Notes under the pieces: model-generated | What the model was told of the DNA's origin: nothing | Database searches by the model: none | What the model saw: only the letters and a program-made list of their open reading frames with translations | NCBI GenBank assembly: GCA_030998225.1 | Contig: JAPYXD010000698.1 | Location: 7,295,001-7,359,000, forward strand | Length of the DNA: 64,000 nucleotides | Direction: 5' to 3' | Origin: Diplolepis rosae | Taxonomy: Eukaryota > Arthropoda > Insecta > Hymenoptera > Diplolepididae | Made by a program: the position numbers and the translations under genes | Part shown: positions 1 through 11,106 of the stretch, piece by piece | How positions within the stretch are numbered: position 1 is the stretch's first letter | Layout: every line of letters starts with the position of its first letter

Positions 1-30
1 AATACAATTTTATTTTTATTTTTTCATTAT

Positions 31-901
31 CTAATGAGATGAAATAATTGTGCCTAAGATAAATCTCACAAGATTTTCACGAAGTGGTTCGCCCTCTTTC
101 AATTCAAGAGTTCTAGATGGTTTGCATATTTTAGGATCAGGATAAACATCGAGAGTAATTTGTCGAACTCTGGTTTCTTCTACATCACCAATAAGTGTCA
201 GGCACGCTATTTCTGCAAGCGGCAATCTGTAGGTAAAAGAACAAAAGTGTTCCCCATTTACTGCTATCTGAAAATAATTAAATTTTGTATTTAAAAATTC
301 AAGAAAATAATAATGAAACAGGTAAAATAAACAGGTGAAGGAAAGTATTTTCAACTTTAAAGTTTTCACTTCCTCCGTATGTTTTGCAATTTTTTTTAAC
401 TGACCTGGAAATCACTTGCAGTACAAAATATCATAATATGGAAATAAGCATTTCGTCGAAAAATGTATCCACAAGGTAAAACTGGCGAACAAGTCTCCTC
501 TGTTTGCCAATGCCCCTTAACTTTTGTGTTTCGCACGACATATTCTCTATCTAATCGCGGATTGAAGTGTAATGCTATGTTTCCTTCAGTTCTACATGTC
601 AAATTCACAGAAAATCTGAAAAAAATGTAAGTAAGAAATTTCTTAGTAGAAATATGTTATTAAATTGCAATAAATAACAGTGATTTAATCTTAAGATTGG
701 TATTAACTAATTATAGATAGGACTTGTATCGACCCTTTGATGAATATTCGATATATGTGTAAATTGGCTTTAGGGTCCTAACTTTTGAAAATATTTAAAA
801 ATCAAAAAAATGTACCTGGACGCATTGCTTGGGATGAAACCAGTTACGATGATCGTGGATGTTGGTTTTAAGGTATTTAATTTTAGAGGTACCGTTACAT
901 T
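31..901 (-). CDS. Galectin, C-terminal carbohydrate-recognition domain (5' end incomplete)
   Basis: A beta-galactoside-binding lectin of the galectin family, built from three exons read on the minus strand: 901-816, 615-405 and 267-31 (stop TAG at 31-33). The junctions have GT donors, AG acceptors and matching phases (AG|A gives Arg; phase 0 between the last two). The joined protein shows the galectin beta-sandwich in order: a VPLKLNTLKP start, VTGFIPSNASRFSVNL, then the sugar-binding signature HFNPR, VVRN and the tryptophan in HWQTEE, and the closing strand IAVNGEHFCSFTYRLP. One usual ligand residue looks changed: the family's W-x-x-E-x-R stretch reads WQTEET, without the arginine. A tail of about 40 residues follows the domain. 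Exon 901-816 starts in phase 0, so coding sequence must lie upstream; exon 2200-2409 is phase-compatible. No signal peptide is visible, as is usual for galectins. Confidence 0.92.
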
Positions 902-2199
902 CTGAAATTGGAAACAAATAAGTATAAATTCCAAAATCCTCAAAAAATTTATGATTTTTTATTTTTTTATTTTATGATTATGAAGATTTACTGAAATTAT
1001 ATTTCCTTTAATTATTCAATTGATTAATAAAACAGATTGCATATAAAAAAGCATAATTCATATTTTTATGTTTTACAGTATTGTTATTTCATAAACGAAT
1101 AAACAACATTATCAAACGTTAAATGCCATTTCTCTATTTTCACCTATAAATGATCAGTTGTTGTTTTTCAATCGAAATTATTTTTAATTTGTATACTTCA
1201 CTAGATACTTACTTCATCAGTAATTACAATTTCAAACATTTTCCATTTTTGTTTTATTGTACGGTTACGTTTATTGAGAGGAAGATAATTTACCAAAACC
1301 TTATAACATGTTATTTCCGAGGTTATTTCTATTAATTGGTACAAATATTCTAGAAAACAATTATTTGATCTTCCAGAAAAAGAACTTGAAACATAAAAAA
1401 TTGCTTCTTTAAAAACTTTTAAAATAACAAAGATATTGTCAGTTGTTCATACCGTTCATACTGATATATAACGATATGCAATTTTCAAAGTCTAACCTTA
1501 AAAAACCGTTAGTTTTCATAGTTTTTAATCAATAAGTATGTAAACAAAAAAGAATCAATCATTGTGACTAAAAATGAAATTTTTTTATGGACAAACATTA
1601 TTTATTGAAATACGTAATTACGCATTAAGTAATTTTGTCCTTATACTGTTTTCTAAAGTTGTACTAAATTTTACGAAGCTTGCTTATCATATACTTGCAG
1701 CAAACTTTTCAATAAAATAATTTTTATAATATTTGAAGACAGTACATTTCAATAAAAAATATAAATTTTATAAAAATTAATAAACAAAAAATAAATTAAA
1801 TGTAAATTAAAATTTAATAAGAATATTTAAATTTAAATGATTTGTATTTCATTTTATTTTATACCTTTATTGAAAATATTTTAGTGACCCAGTAATGATT
1901 CTTAAGTTGTATAAAAAAAATCACGAAGAATTGCTGAATGAAACACCTGTTTTGAACTAAATCAGAATTTTATTTGATTTAATTATAACAAACACTTTTT
2001 TGCGATCGAAGGCGACACGAAATATGCCGAAATGACCCGAAAATGCCCGAATTTAGTTACTTGAGTATTATCCAGTATTATCTTTCTATCGACTGATCTG
2101 TTTCAGCTTTCAGCAGCTTAGTGAAAAATGTAAACGACAGTAAGTATAAATTTTTACCAGTAAATTACCGCACAATTTGAATCGTTATGTTTCACTTAC
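902..2199. other. Non-coding, probable galectin intron
   Basis: AT-rich sequence with many A and T runs and no convincing coding exon or mobile element. If exon 2200-2409 belongs to the galectin, this is a phase-0 intron with donor GTAAGT at 2199 and acceptor TTTCAG before 901. Confidence 0.45.
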
Positions 2200-2409
2200 C
2201 AAGGATATCGTTTCCTCGTCTGCGAAAGGGAAACTTTTTAGAGCCTCTTGCCTCTCAGCAATCATATTTCGTAACCATTCGCGAGACATTTTATGATGGA
2301 GAAATTTATTCAGTTTCGCCTCACCCAATTGGGCTCGAAGCAGTGAACATGTACCCGGTGTTCTCAATAAAATGTCTTTAGTCTTGTTCTCCCAGACTTG
2401 ATGGCACGA
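2200..2409 (-). CDS. Probable internal coding exon, unrecognised product (maybe galectin 5' part)
   Basis: An open stretch of exactly 70 codons on the minus strand, bounded by a good acceptor (TTTGTTCAG before 2409) and a consensus donor (GTAAGT after 2200). Both ends are phase 0, so it could splice directly to the galectin exon at 901. The peptide runs from SCHQVWENKT to FADEETISL; it is charged and probably helical, with no galectin, signal or membrane features. Codon use is less AT-rich than the surroundings, which supports real coding. I do not recognise the family. It lies on the same strand as the galectin and downstream of the phosphorylase stop, so it most simply belongs to the galectin transcript. 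It could instead be an exon of a separate small gene. Confidence 0.5.
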
Positions 2410-4267
2410 CTGAACAAATATGAATCACTATAGTTATATACTTTCATTTATAAATCTATTACACGATATTTTTGAAGATATGCAGTCAATATTTATCCTT
2501 TCTTTTTAGAAAACAAATGTATACAACTTTTGTAACAAAGGTTTTTATTGTTTATTAATGGAGACACATAATCAATTGTTGTAAATAAAAAATATTGAAA
2601 ATAATTTCAAATTAATTAGTTGAGTCTGAAATTTCTGCCACTGCGGTCGAAAGCGTCTTTTTTTCCATAGAAAGATATCAAATTCTTTAAATTTAAAATT
2701 TAAAATAATACAATGATAATGATTACGATTTTGTATAAGTTTTATTATTTCTTGTTTACAATTAGACTGTTTTCAGCGATACATATAATACAAACTTTTA
2801 TGGCAAAAAATTATCCAAAAAATGAGAAAAAATAACTTTTAAATCTTTCATTTATTCTAAAATGAAGATTCATAAACATTTCCAGTCATACGGAAGTGGA
2901 CAATGTAGCTTTTTTTACTTTTCTGGTTTCTATTCTTTAAAGATCATATTTCGCAAGGAAAGATGGAATTTTATTACATTTTTTAAATTATGGGGATCGT
3001 CATTTTTAGATATTTTTGACTCATTTCAGAGGAATCAGGCATTTTAAAACATTTAATTTTTTAATTAGAAAATTTTACGCCCTTTAGAGTTCAAAGCTTT
3101 AATACGCTTGTGAAATCTTGATTATATTAATTTTCAATACTTTTATATACATGTATTATCTTCATCAAATTCACATCAAAAAAATATATTTTCTTTCTTC
3201 ATCGACTTTCCACTTTTGAAATTTTTATTTGTTTCGAAATTGAATGTTATCTAATGATGATAAATTGACATTTCAGCCTTTAATAAAATAAAAATATTCT
3301 CTTCTAAAAGATAAATATAACTCAAATACCCAATTAAAACCGATAAAGGGTCAATGTCAAATGTTATAAAGAAAAATGAGTAAAACATCAAAATAAGCAA
3401 GCAATTAAAAATAGAAACTCATTCAAAGTAATTTAAAAATCCCTTTTCTAAACTCTGAAAATTAAAAAAATAATAATATAATTACTAATAACCATAATAA
3501 TGATAAAGCTTTTATTTTAAATTTATAGACTTTCCACGTTTGCGATAAATCAACAGTAAAACAATAATTTTGCAAAATCAATAAAATTAATAAGTCCAAT
3601 AAATTTAAACCCTAAATATAACAGTTCTCTATATTATTTGCAAAAATCCACTGCACTTATAGTTCCCTTACAGAGTTAACAATCTTTTAAACTTATCTCT
3701 CTTTAAATATTGATACAAATATAAATTCATTTGAGCATCAAGAATTGTTCTCTTTTAAAAGTTAAAAAAATATACTAAAAGTAGATTGAGTATATTAAGA
3801 AATATTCTGTACGGAATACACTTCCAACTGCAACTTAATCGCTTTATAAACAGAAAGTAAAATTTACTTTCTCAGGCAAATTTTAATCCAGGCGAATAAA
3901 CTATGTGAGCTTTTTGCGTATTAAAAAAAGTTTTATCAAACTTTTCAAACGAAAGTATACGGCAGTGGAGAGCACCATGCTATTAAAAAATTTTAATTAA
4001 AAATAAAAATTATTATCAAGCCTCAAAAATTAAAGTGAGATTAGTACCATTGCTTTCAATCACATTTACGTTATCGGGCAATATTCAATGAAATCTCAAC
4101 AGCGTTCTTTGATTCTAGATCTCTGAATCAAGCTTATTCAATAAAATATATAAAGTTTTAAACGTCTGCATTATTCTAAAAGAGAGCTTCAAAGTACTCT
4201 GCACAAATGTTAGCGAGGTAGATGCAGCGAACGTTTTTTTCTTCCATGATCGTAACAGAGGAAAAAT
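2410..4267. other. Intergenic or intronic AT-rich DNA
   Basis: This holds the 3' flank of the phosphorylase gene (minus strand) and whatever 5' exons the galectin transcript has; I could not identify one with confidence. A copy of a dispersed repeat lies at about 2605-2700 and is listed separately. Confidence 0.4.
2605..2700 (+). repeat. Dispersed repeat, copy 1 (CGAAAGCGTCTTTTTTTCC family)
   Basis: The core ATTAATTAGTTGAGTCTGAA, then GGTCGAAAGCGTCTTTTTTT, then AAATTCTTTAAATTT is shared with a plus-strand copy at about 22765-22855 and minus-strand copies at about 38380-38455 and 47640-47745. The 47.7-kb copy extends into CTGGGCTCGAATCCCAG, which recalls a tRNA T-arm, so a SINE-like origin is possible. 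No open reading frame. Confidence 0.6.
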
Positions 4268-7200
4268 CTAAATATCACGAGGCTCATGGGGGTCTGGAAG
4301 TTTTTTCCAGCTTGGTTCCACGCCCCAAATTTCTTTAGCGTACTCTGCAATCGTTCGATCTGACGAAAACTTTCCTGAGGATGCTATGTTGTAGATCGCC
4401 ATTTCCACCCACTTCGTCTCATCCTGAAATTGAAACAATTCGTAAAAAAATTCTTCAACATTCATTTTTATTACAAGAAATATTCTGTTCATCCCACCTG
4501 ATAAACTTGACTGACTCGATCTTGAGTCTTGATGTAACTTTCGTAATCAGCAAGAAGGAAGAACCTGTCCCACTTCAGAAGAACGTCAGCGATGTCTTTG
4601 AATTCTTCAGGATTGCTAGGACTGAAGAATCCACCCTGGATTTGATCAATGCACTGCTTTGCTTCAGGTAATTTATTGTAGTAATCGTAAGCGTTGTAGC
4701 CTTTTCTCTTCAGTTCCTCAACTTCATCCACTGTCATACCAAAGATGAAAATATTTTCTTCGCCCATTTCTTCGGCCATTTCTACATTAGCTCCATCAAG
4801 AGTTCCGATTGTCAGTGCTCCGTTTAACTGCAATCAATAATTTTCAATAAAAAAAATATATATTTTAAAATAAAATTTTGATTTTAGAAACATCAAAACT
4901 TGCCATAAATTTCATGTTTCCAGTTCCCGATGCTTCAGTTCCAGCAGTCGAAAGTTGTTCACTTAGATCCGCAGCTGGAATAATTTTCTCAGCGAGAGTG
5001 ACTCGATAGTTTTCGAGGAAAATAAACTTCAATTTATCACCTACGATGGGGTCGTTGTTAACAACGTTAGCAACACTGCAGATGAGTTTAATGATCTTCT
5101 TGGCTAGATGGTAACCTGGAGCAGCTTTGCCACCAATCATGACTGTTCGTGGAACTACTGGTGCAGAAGGGTCTCTCTTGATTCTGTTATAAAGAGTAAT
5201 AACATGCAAGCAATTCAGAAGTTGCCTCTTGTACTCGTGAATTCGTTTCACCTGGAAGTAAAAATTACTTTTATTACTTTTCAAAGGGAATATTATTAGA
5301 AATATATCAAGAAAAATATTATTAGGTGAACAAGCACAGAAATTCGCTTCAATAATCACCTGAATGTCAAATATCGACGCAGGATTGACCTTGATTCCAT
5401 ACTCCTGTTCAAGAATCTCTGACAGACGAAGCTTATTTTCCTGCTTCACTTTGACGATGCTTCTTTGGAAAGCAGGATCCTTGGCCCACTGTTTGAGCTG
5501 CGCCAGCTGCTCCAAATGGACTGTCCAATCGCTGCCAATTTTCTGTAAGACCAACAAACTTTTACGATCGATCGACATTTGAAGATAAAGTTAAACAAAA
5601 ACAAAAGTTCCATAGTAAAATTTGCAATTGCCTCTTCAATGATGTCGGAGAGATTCGGATTGCAGAGCAAAAGCCATCTTCTGGGAGTGATGCCGTTTGT
5701 CTTGTTTTGGAATTTTTCTGGATTCATTTCGTAGAAGTCGCGGAACCTGAAAGCAAATAAATTTCATAAAGCATATACACAAAAATGTATTTTAAATAAT
5801 CATGCAAAATCTTTTGATATTTTTTTAAAATCTTACACAGAACTTTTCAAAATCTCGGAATGAATTCGTGCGACTCCGTTGACAGCGTGACTTCCAACTA
5901 TTGATAAATGCGCCATGTTCACTCTTTTTTCGCCTTCTTCTTCGACTAAAGACATGCGACGCATTCGGTCTAAGTCACCGGGCCATCTAGAAGCGACCAT
6001 CTGAAGGTGGAGGAAGTTGATATGATAAATGATTTGTAAATGCCTGGGTAAGATGCACTCGAGCATACTTGTTGGCCATCGCTCCAAGGCTTCAGGAAGG
6101 ACAGTGTGATTCGTGTAGGCGCAGGTTTTCACTGTGATTTCCCAGGCCTGGAAGAAATCAATAATTTTTATCTTTTTTTTGGAAGAACCTAAATTAAATT
6201 CGAAATAAGGCTACTGAAGGTAGAAATTAAAACGCACTTTTTCCCAAGAAAGACCCTCAATGTCGATAAGGATCCTCATCAGTTCGGGAATTGCCAAGGA
6301 AGGATGCGTGTCATTCAACTGAATAGCGACCTTATCTGGGAAAATATCAAAGTCAGTTCTGTGATGTTCTTTAGAACCAAATTTGCTAGACTTATAACGA
6401 CGAATGATATCCTGAAGAGTGGCTGCACACATAAAGTATTCCTGCTTCAATCGCAACTCCTTGCCCTCGAAGAAGTTGTCGTTCGGGTACAAGACTCTGG
6501 AGATGTTCTCGGCTAGATTTCGGTCAATCACAGCCTGAATATAGTCACCATCATTGACTGAAATGTTAAAATAATTTCGATTTTTAAATTCCCTGACTTT
6601 TCCAAGTTTTACTAAATTGAATTGAAAGTATCAAAAATTTGCTTTTCATTCTTGGGATTTTAAATAAAACAATAGATTATAAAGAAGATTGTCGATTTTC
6701 ACTCACAGAATTTCAAATTAAATTCGATTGGTGATTTTGCAGACCACAATCTTAATGTATTAACCACGTTGTTTTTGTACCCAGGAATCGGGTTATCGTA
6801 AGGCATGGCAAAGACGATCTGAAAGCAATTCAGAATTCAAGAAATACATTTGCGTTTTTATAAATTAATTTTATTTTTCAAACGAACCTGCGTGTTGACC
6901 CATTTTTTGCCTTCGGGAGTATCGATAACGTGGCCGTAGAAATTGACTGGAAGCATAAATTCTGGACGTGCTTTTTCCCAAGGGTTTCCATACCTAAGCC
7001 AATCGTCAGGTTCCTCTATTTGTTCTCCATTCCTTATTTTTTGAGCAAAGATTCCGTATTCGTAGCGGATTCCGTAACCGTAAGCAGCAAGACCTAAAGT
7101 GGCCATACTGTCCAAAAAGCAGGCGGCTAAACGACCCAAACCTCCATTTCCAAGACCAGCGTCCTCTTCAAGCTCTTCAAGTTCCTCGATATCTAAACCC

Positions 7201-10081
7201 ATCTGTAAAAAAAATTAGTTAATCCAATTTTTTAAAATTACATTTCTTTAAAAATTATTATTAAGATTTAAATTACCTGGTACATAGCTTCATCACAGGC
7301 ACCTTGAATTCCTAAATTGATCATTGTATTTTGTAGGGATCTACCCATGTAATATTCCAGGGACAGGTAATACACTCTCTGAAAATAATATTTGGAAACT
7401 ATTAAAGTAAATTGTTAATAAAAGTAATTTCTTATTATAATATAATTTTTAAACAACTTTAAGATACACTTCATGAAAGAGTCATAATATCAATGATAAA
7501 ACTTGGTCTTTAGCCAATATAAAATATTTTCTCTTTTAATGAAGAAAAAATGCATAAATAAAAATTAAAATTTTGAAAACTCTACATCTAAGTTTCATGA
7601 ATTACTAATTTTGAATAATTACTTTTTATATTTTCCACTAAAGGTATTTCAAAATATTTATTCGTCAAATCTATCTCAAGTTATGATTTTAGAACTGAGA
7701 CTGTTTCCTAACTGGCATCGGGAACAAAAGTGGAAATTGCCAATTTACACAATCAAAAAATTTGCAACAAAAAAGGAAATTGTAAAAAAAGGAGGCATGT
7801 GTTAATGCAAAAAAAATTATTATAAATCTTAGATTACTATCTTGGATTAATATGTAAAAATCCAGATATTGTGATGAATATTCTTTTAAAAATACGGAGA
7901 ATATTTAGATTTATTTTTATTGGATAAATAAAATTACTTTAATCGCTTTATTAAATGTATTTTTATCTTCAAGTTGTTTTGGAAACTGTATAATTACGAA
8001 TTGAAATTTTTAAATGATACTGACATTATCAAAAAACTTTATGAAGATAAAAAATGTTTTTAAAAAAATCAAGTATATTAATAAGGTCAATAATGATAGG
8101 CGAAACATAGTTGATAAGAAAAGATTTTCTGTCTTGAGTTTTTCATCATGAAAGTTTTTCTATTTTAATAATCAATAAATTTAAACAACTTATATTCTTC
8201 TAATTATTTAAAAACAGGAATTACATCGACCCTCAATAATAATATTTGCATATTTGTGAATATCTAATTATTGAGACCCTGCCAATTTTATTCAACATTA
8301 TCTGCTGTAATTTAAGTACAGTAAGATTAATTAAAAAATAATTATAAATGTTCTGAACGTTCATTTAACGATAACATTTTTTTTTTAAACGAAATTTTTG
8401 TCCTAGTAAATTTCGTTATGACAAAACAAATTTAATAAAAAATATCCGGGATTCATTTTGTGAATTTAATAAAACTTCAGAATCAAGTCATTGTAAAATA
8501 ATTGAGAACGTGAAAGTGAGATACGAAATTCGAAAATACTCTACATCGTGTATGAAGCTTGATTTCATAATAATAACTTCATGTATGTGTGAATTGTGTA
8601 ACGGACAATAATAGCCCAAATTGAAATTACGTATTTTGGTTCCTTGACAAGAATTGTTTCCAAACAAGAAATTAAAAATTATAGCTTAATAATAACAGAT
8701 TTATAATTCATCGAATAATGGGTCTCATGAATTAATTATTTATTTTTATATATCAATATGGAATTTATTTTTTGGTACTTTGAATCTAAATGTTGAGAAG
8801 AAAAGTTATATTAAAGCTTTTCAAGCATTAATATAAAATTTTATAACATTCCATAAGAGTTTTGAAAAAATTATTCCCTTTTAGTGAAATATTCTCGGTT
8901 CTGCAGAGTTCATTGACTTTATTTTTTTGAGGCTGGCTAACTGAATCAATCTCTTCATAATCTCTTACGTGTTTAATAGCGTTAAAATTATCGTCTTACA
9001 ATTAGACATAGACAGCATCGAGGACAAGGTCGTATACCCTTGATACGTGAAATAAAAGAGATCATCCAAATTAAACTGCAAGTGAAACTAATAATTAATT
9101 ATAGAAACATATTTGATTTTTTTTTTTAAATTTTGTAGCACTATTACAAGTTGATTATAATTTAATAAGATACACAATATAGAATAGATTATTTTCTTTT
9201 CGGAGTAAATAATTTTAAGACTCTTGTTTCATTGATTAAAAATTTAATCGGTTGTTTCCAGGACAATTATTTATCAACATTTGAAATCAATCATTTCATT
9301 CTGTTAGTAGCAAGAAACCAGTCTAAACGAGTCTTTAATTCTGGAGGGCGAAACTTGTATTCCCCACCATTACAAATTTTAAATTTTCATAGATATTTAT
9401 GGTTAAAGGATTATTTATGATGTGAATTTCGTATAATTATTATAATAAAAGTCTGAAAAACATCAAAAATTGCAAAAATCTAAAAAAAAAATTGGAACAT
9501 GATAAAAAAATGACCGTCAATTCAATTTATGAAAACTTTATCATGCAAAAAAACTCAACTTTAAAACAAAATTTGACAGGCTTCCAAATTCCACTCTGCT
9601 TTTTTCTAAGGTATTTATAACTATCAAATACGAGACGTAGAATTTTCTAACCAAATAGTAAAAAGGTCACTTTTACTTTAAAAAATACGACACAAATTTT
9701 AATCTGAAATGTGAAAAACTTTTGTTCCTCGATTCCACTATTTTCAAAAAATTAAAATGAATGAGCATGCAACTAAACTACTTGAAAGTAAATATAACCC
9801 TATTATATACTGAACCGGCTTTTTGCTCTAAAAAATACCTTGGGGTCTTTTTCGTAATAGTATTGCTGGGTGCGTATCCATCTCGAAACAAGATTATCCT
9901 TAACACTATGGGCAAGGGCAAAATAATAATCCCGAGATGTTGCAACATTTCGATCTTTGACTAGGGTGTAATGAAGGTGCCTGTTAAAAGTTTTCTTAAA
10001 GTTGCTGACATTCTCGACGTCGACGATGCCGCGCACTGAGATTTGCTTCCTCTTCTCTTTGTCGACATCGTTCGCGGACAT
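4268..10081 (-). CDS. GlyP: Glycogen phosphorylase, complete, 11 exons, 844 aa
   Basis: Releases glucose-1-phosphate from glycogen by phosphorolysis, in the cytosol. Exons on the minus strand: 10081-9839, 7378-7277, 7202-6888, 6818-6707, 6557-6238, 6147-5837, 5746-5632, 5542-5360, 5251-4904, 4827-4498, 4423-4268. They total 2535 nt in frame, giving 844 residues, the family's normal length. The regulatory phosphoserine is present (RKQISVRG, Ser15 counting Met). Exon 3 has [20 protein letters not shown]. The pyridoxal-phosphate lysine is Lys681 in GTGNMKFM, and the C-terminus ends [18 protein letters not shown] as expected. The start has the typical short N-terminal tail before the phosphoserine. 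Introns 7 (5631-5543) and 9 (4903-4828) require GC donors; the others are GT-AG. Intron 1 is about 2.5 kb, the rest 74-150 nt. No frameshift or missing catalytic residue was seen. Confidence 0.98.
7379..9838 (-). other. Phosphorylase intron 1
   Basis: AT-rich, with no nested gene seen. Two small repeats stand out. A short hairpin at about 8228-8280 has arms GACCCTCAATAAT and ATTATTGAGACCC. A fragment at about 8320-8420 (GAACGTTCATTTAACGATAA) resembles the interior of the Tc1-like element at 40.2-40.4 kb. Confidence 0.6.
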
Positions 10082-11106
10082 TTTTCAAAGTACGCTCGAT
10101 CCGTGTCAATTAAAAGGTTTTAATTCCACCTCGCTGCTGCCAAGTCAATTTGATTAATCACTTTCAACCCTAACGACAAATCGACGTTTTGAACACCAGC
10201 AACTGTCTACCGCTCGATCGTGAATGACAACCAGACATAGTCACCTTGTCTCAAGGTCACGCTTGCGCATTGACAATCTGTTTTATGACGAAGACGCTGT
10301 AACCGGCTTATTTGAATTTTAACTTGTAAAATTATTGATTTTCTGGAATTTTTTCTTCTTAATTTATGAAATCACATCTGGTGGACTTAGTTTTTTGCGA
10401 AATTGTATAAGGCATTTTCACTTCTACTAACCGTGCCTAAAACATCTCGATCACTTGGGCCTAACAATAAACCCACATGATTAATAATAAAGAACGTATG
10501 TCATGAAATATTGATGTATATGACTTAGTTTATCACAAATCTCTTGAGAATGTACTTTAATTACGCTTTATTGCACTTATCCATGCATTTTATCGCCTTT
10601 TTGACAGCTGCATAACCTCTTCAGTGTACTTATTACTGCTAAAATCGTGAACAATAATGTCTCCTTTTTACAAAAATAGCATAAAAAACTCATAATTAAG
10701 AATGTTCGCACCATAATTATAATTCAAAACTGTTGACATTTTAAATCCCATAAGAAAAGCATTAGCAGTTAGTCACGTGGGTTTGTTGTGTTAACTAAAG
10801 GTGCGTTCGGAAGGACTATTCGGGTGCACTCTGGGTATTGTATCGGTGTATCCTTTTTCTACTCCTAGAAAGAACGCTTGTGTAAGAAAAAGATGGAACG
10901 TCTGGAGTGTTCCCGGATGGTCCTCCTGAACGCATCCAGTGATCGATGTTTCTAGGACGGGTCGGATCTGAAAATTCCCAATTGAAACGATTGAAACTAA
11001 ATTTTAACATAATACTTTCAAAGGCATTCAAAGAGCGCCAATACTTTGCGAATTACAAGTTGGTTAATTTTATATTTTTTTAATTAACATTGAAAGATAT
11101 ATAAAA
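10082..11106. promoter_or_regulatory. Divergent promoter region between GlyP and NDUFA4
   Basis: The start codons of the minus-strand phosphorylase gene (10081) and the plus-strand NDUFA4 gene (11107) lie head to head about 1 kb apart. The 10082-10300 part is richer in GC and CpG than its surroundings and probably holds the phosphorylase 5' UTR and start site. No clear TATA box was identified on either side. A small inverted-repeat element sits at 10800-10937. Confidence 0.6.
10800..10937. mobile_element. Small inverted-repeat element (MITE-like) in the divergent promoter
   Basis: The left end GGTGCGTTCGGAAGGACT and the right end (read inward on the other strand) GGATGCGTTCAGGAGGACC match over about 30 nt, continuing into ATTCGGGTGCACT and ATCCGGGAACACT. 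Total length is about 138 bp. It is GC-rich against an AT-rich background. I could not define a target duplication. Confidence 0.6.

Noticed and set aside
5108..5582. Plus-strand open frames across the phosphorylase exons
   Set aside because: Antisense shadows of conserved coding exons.
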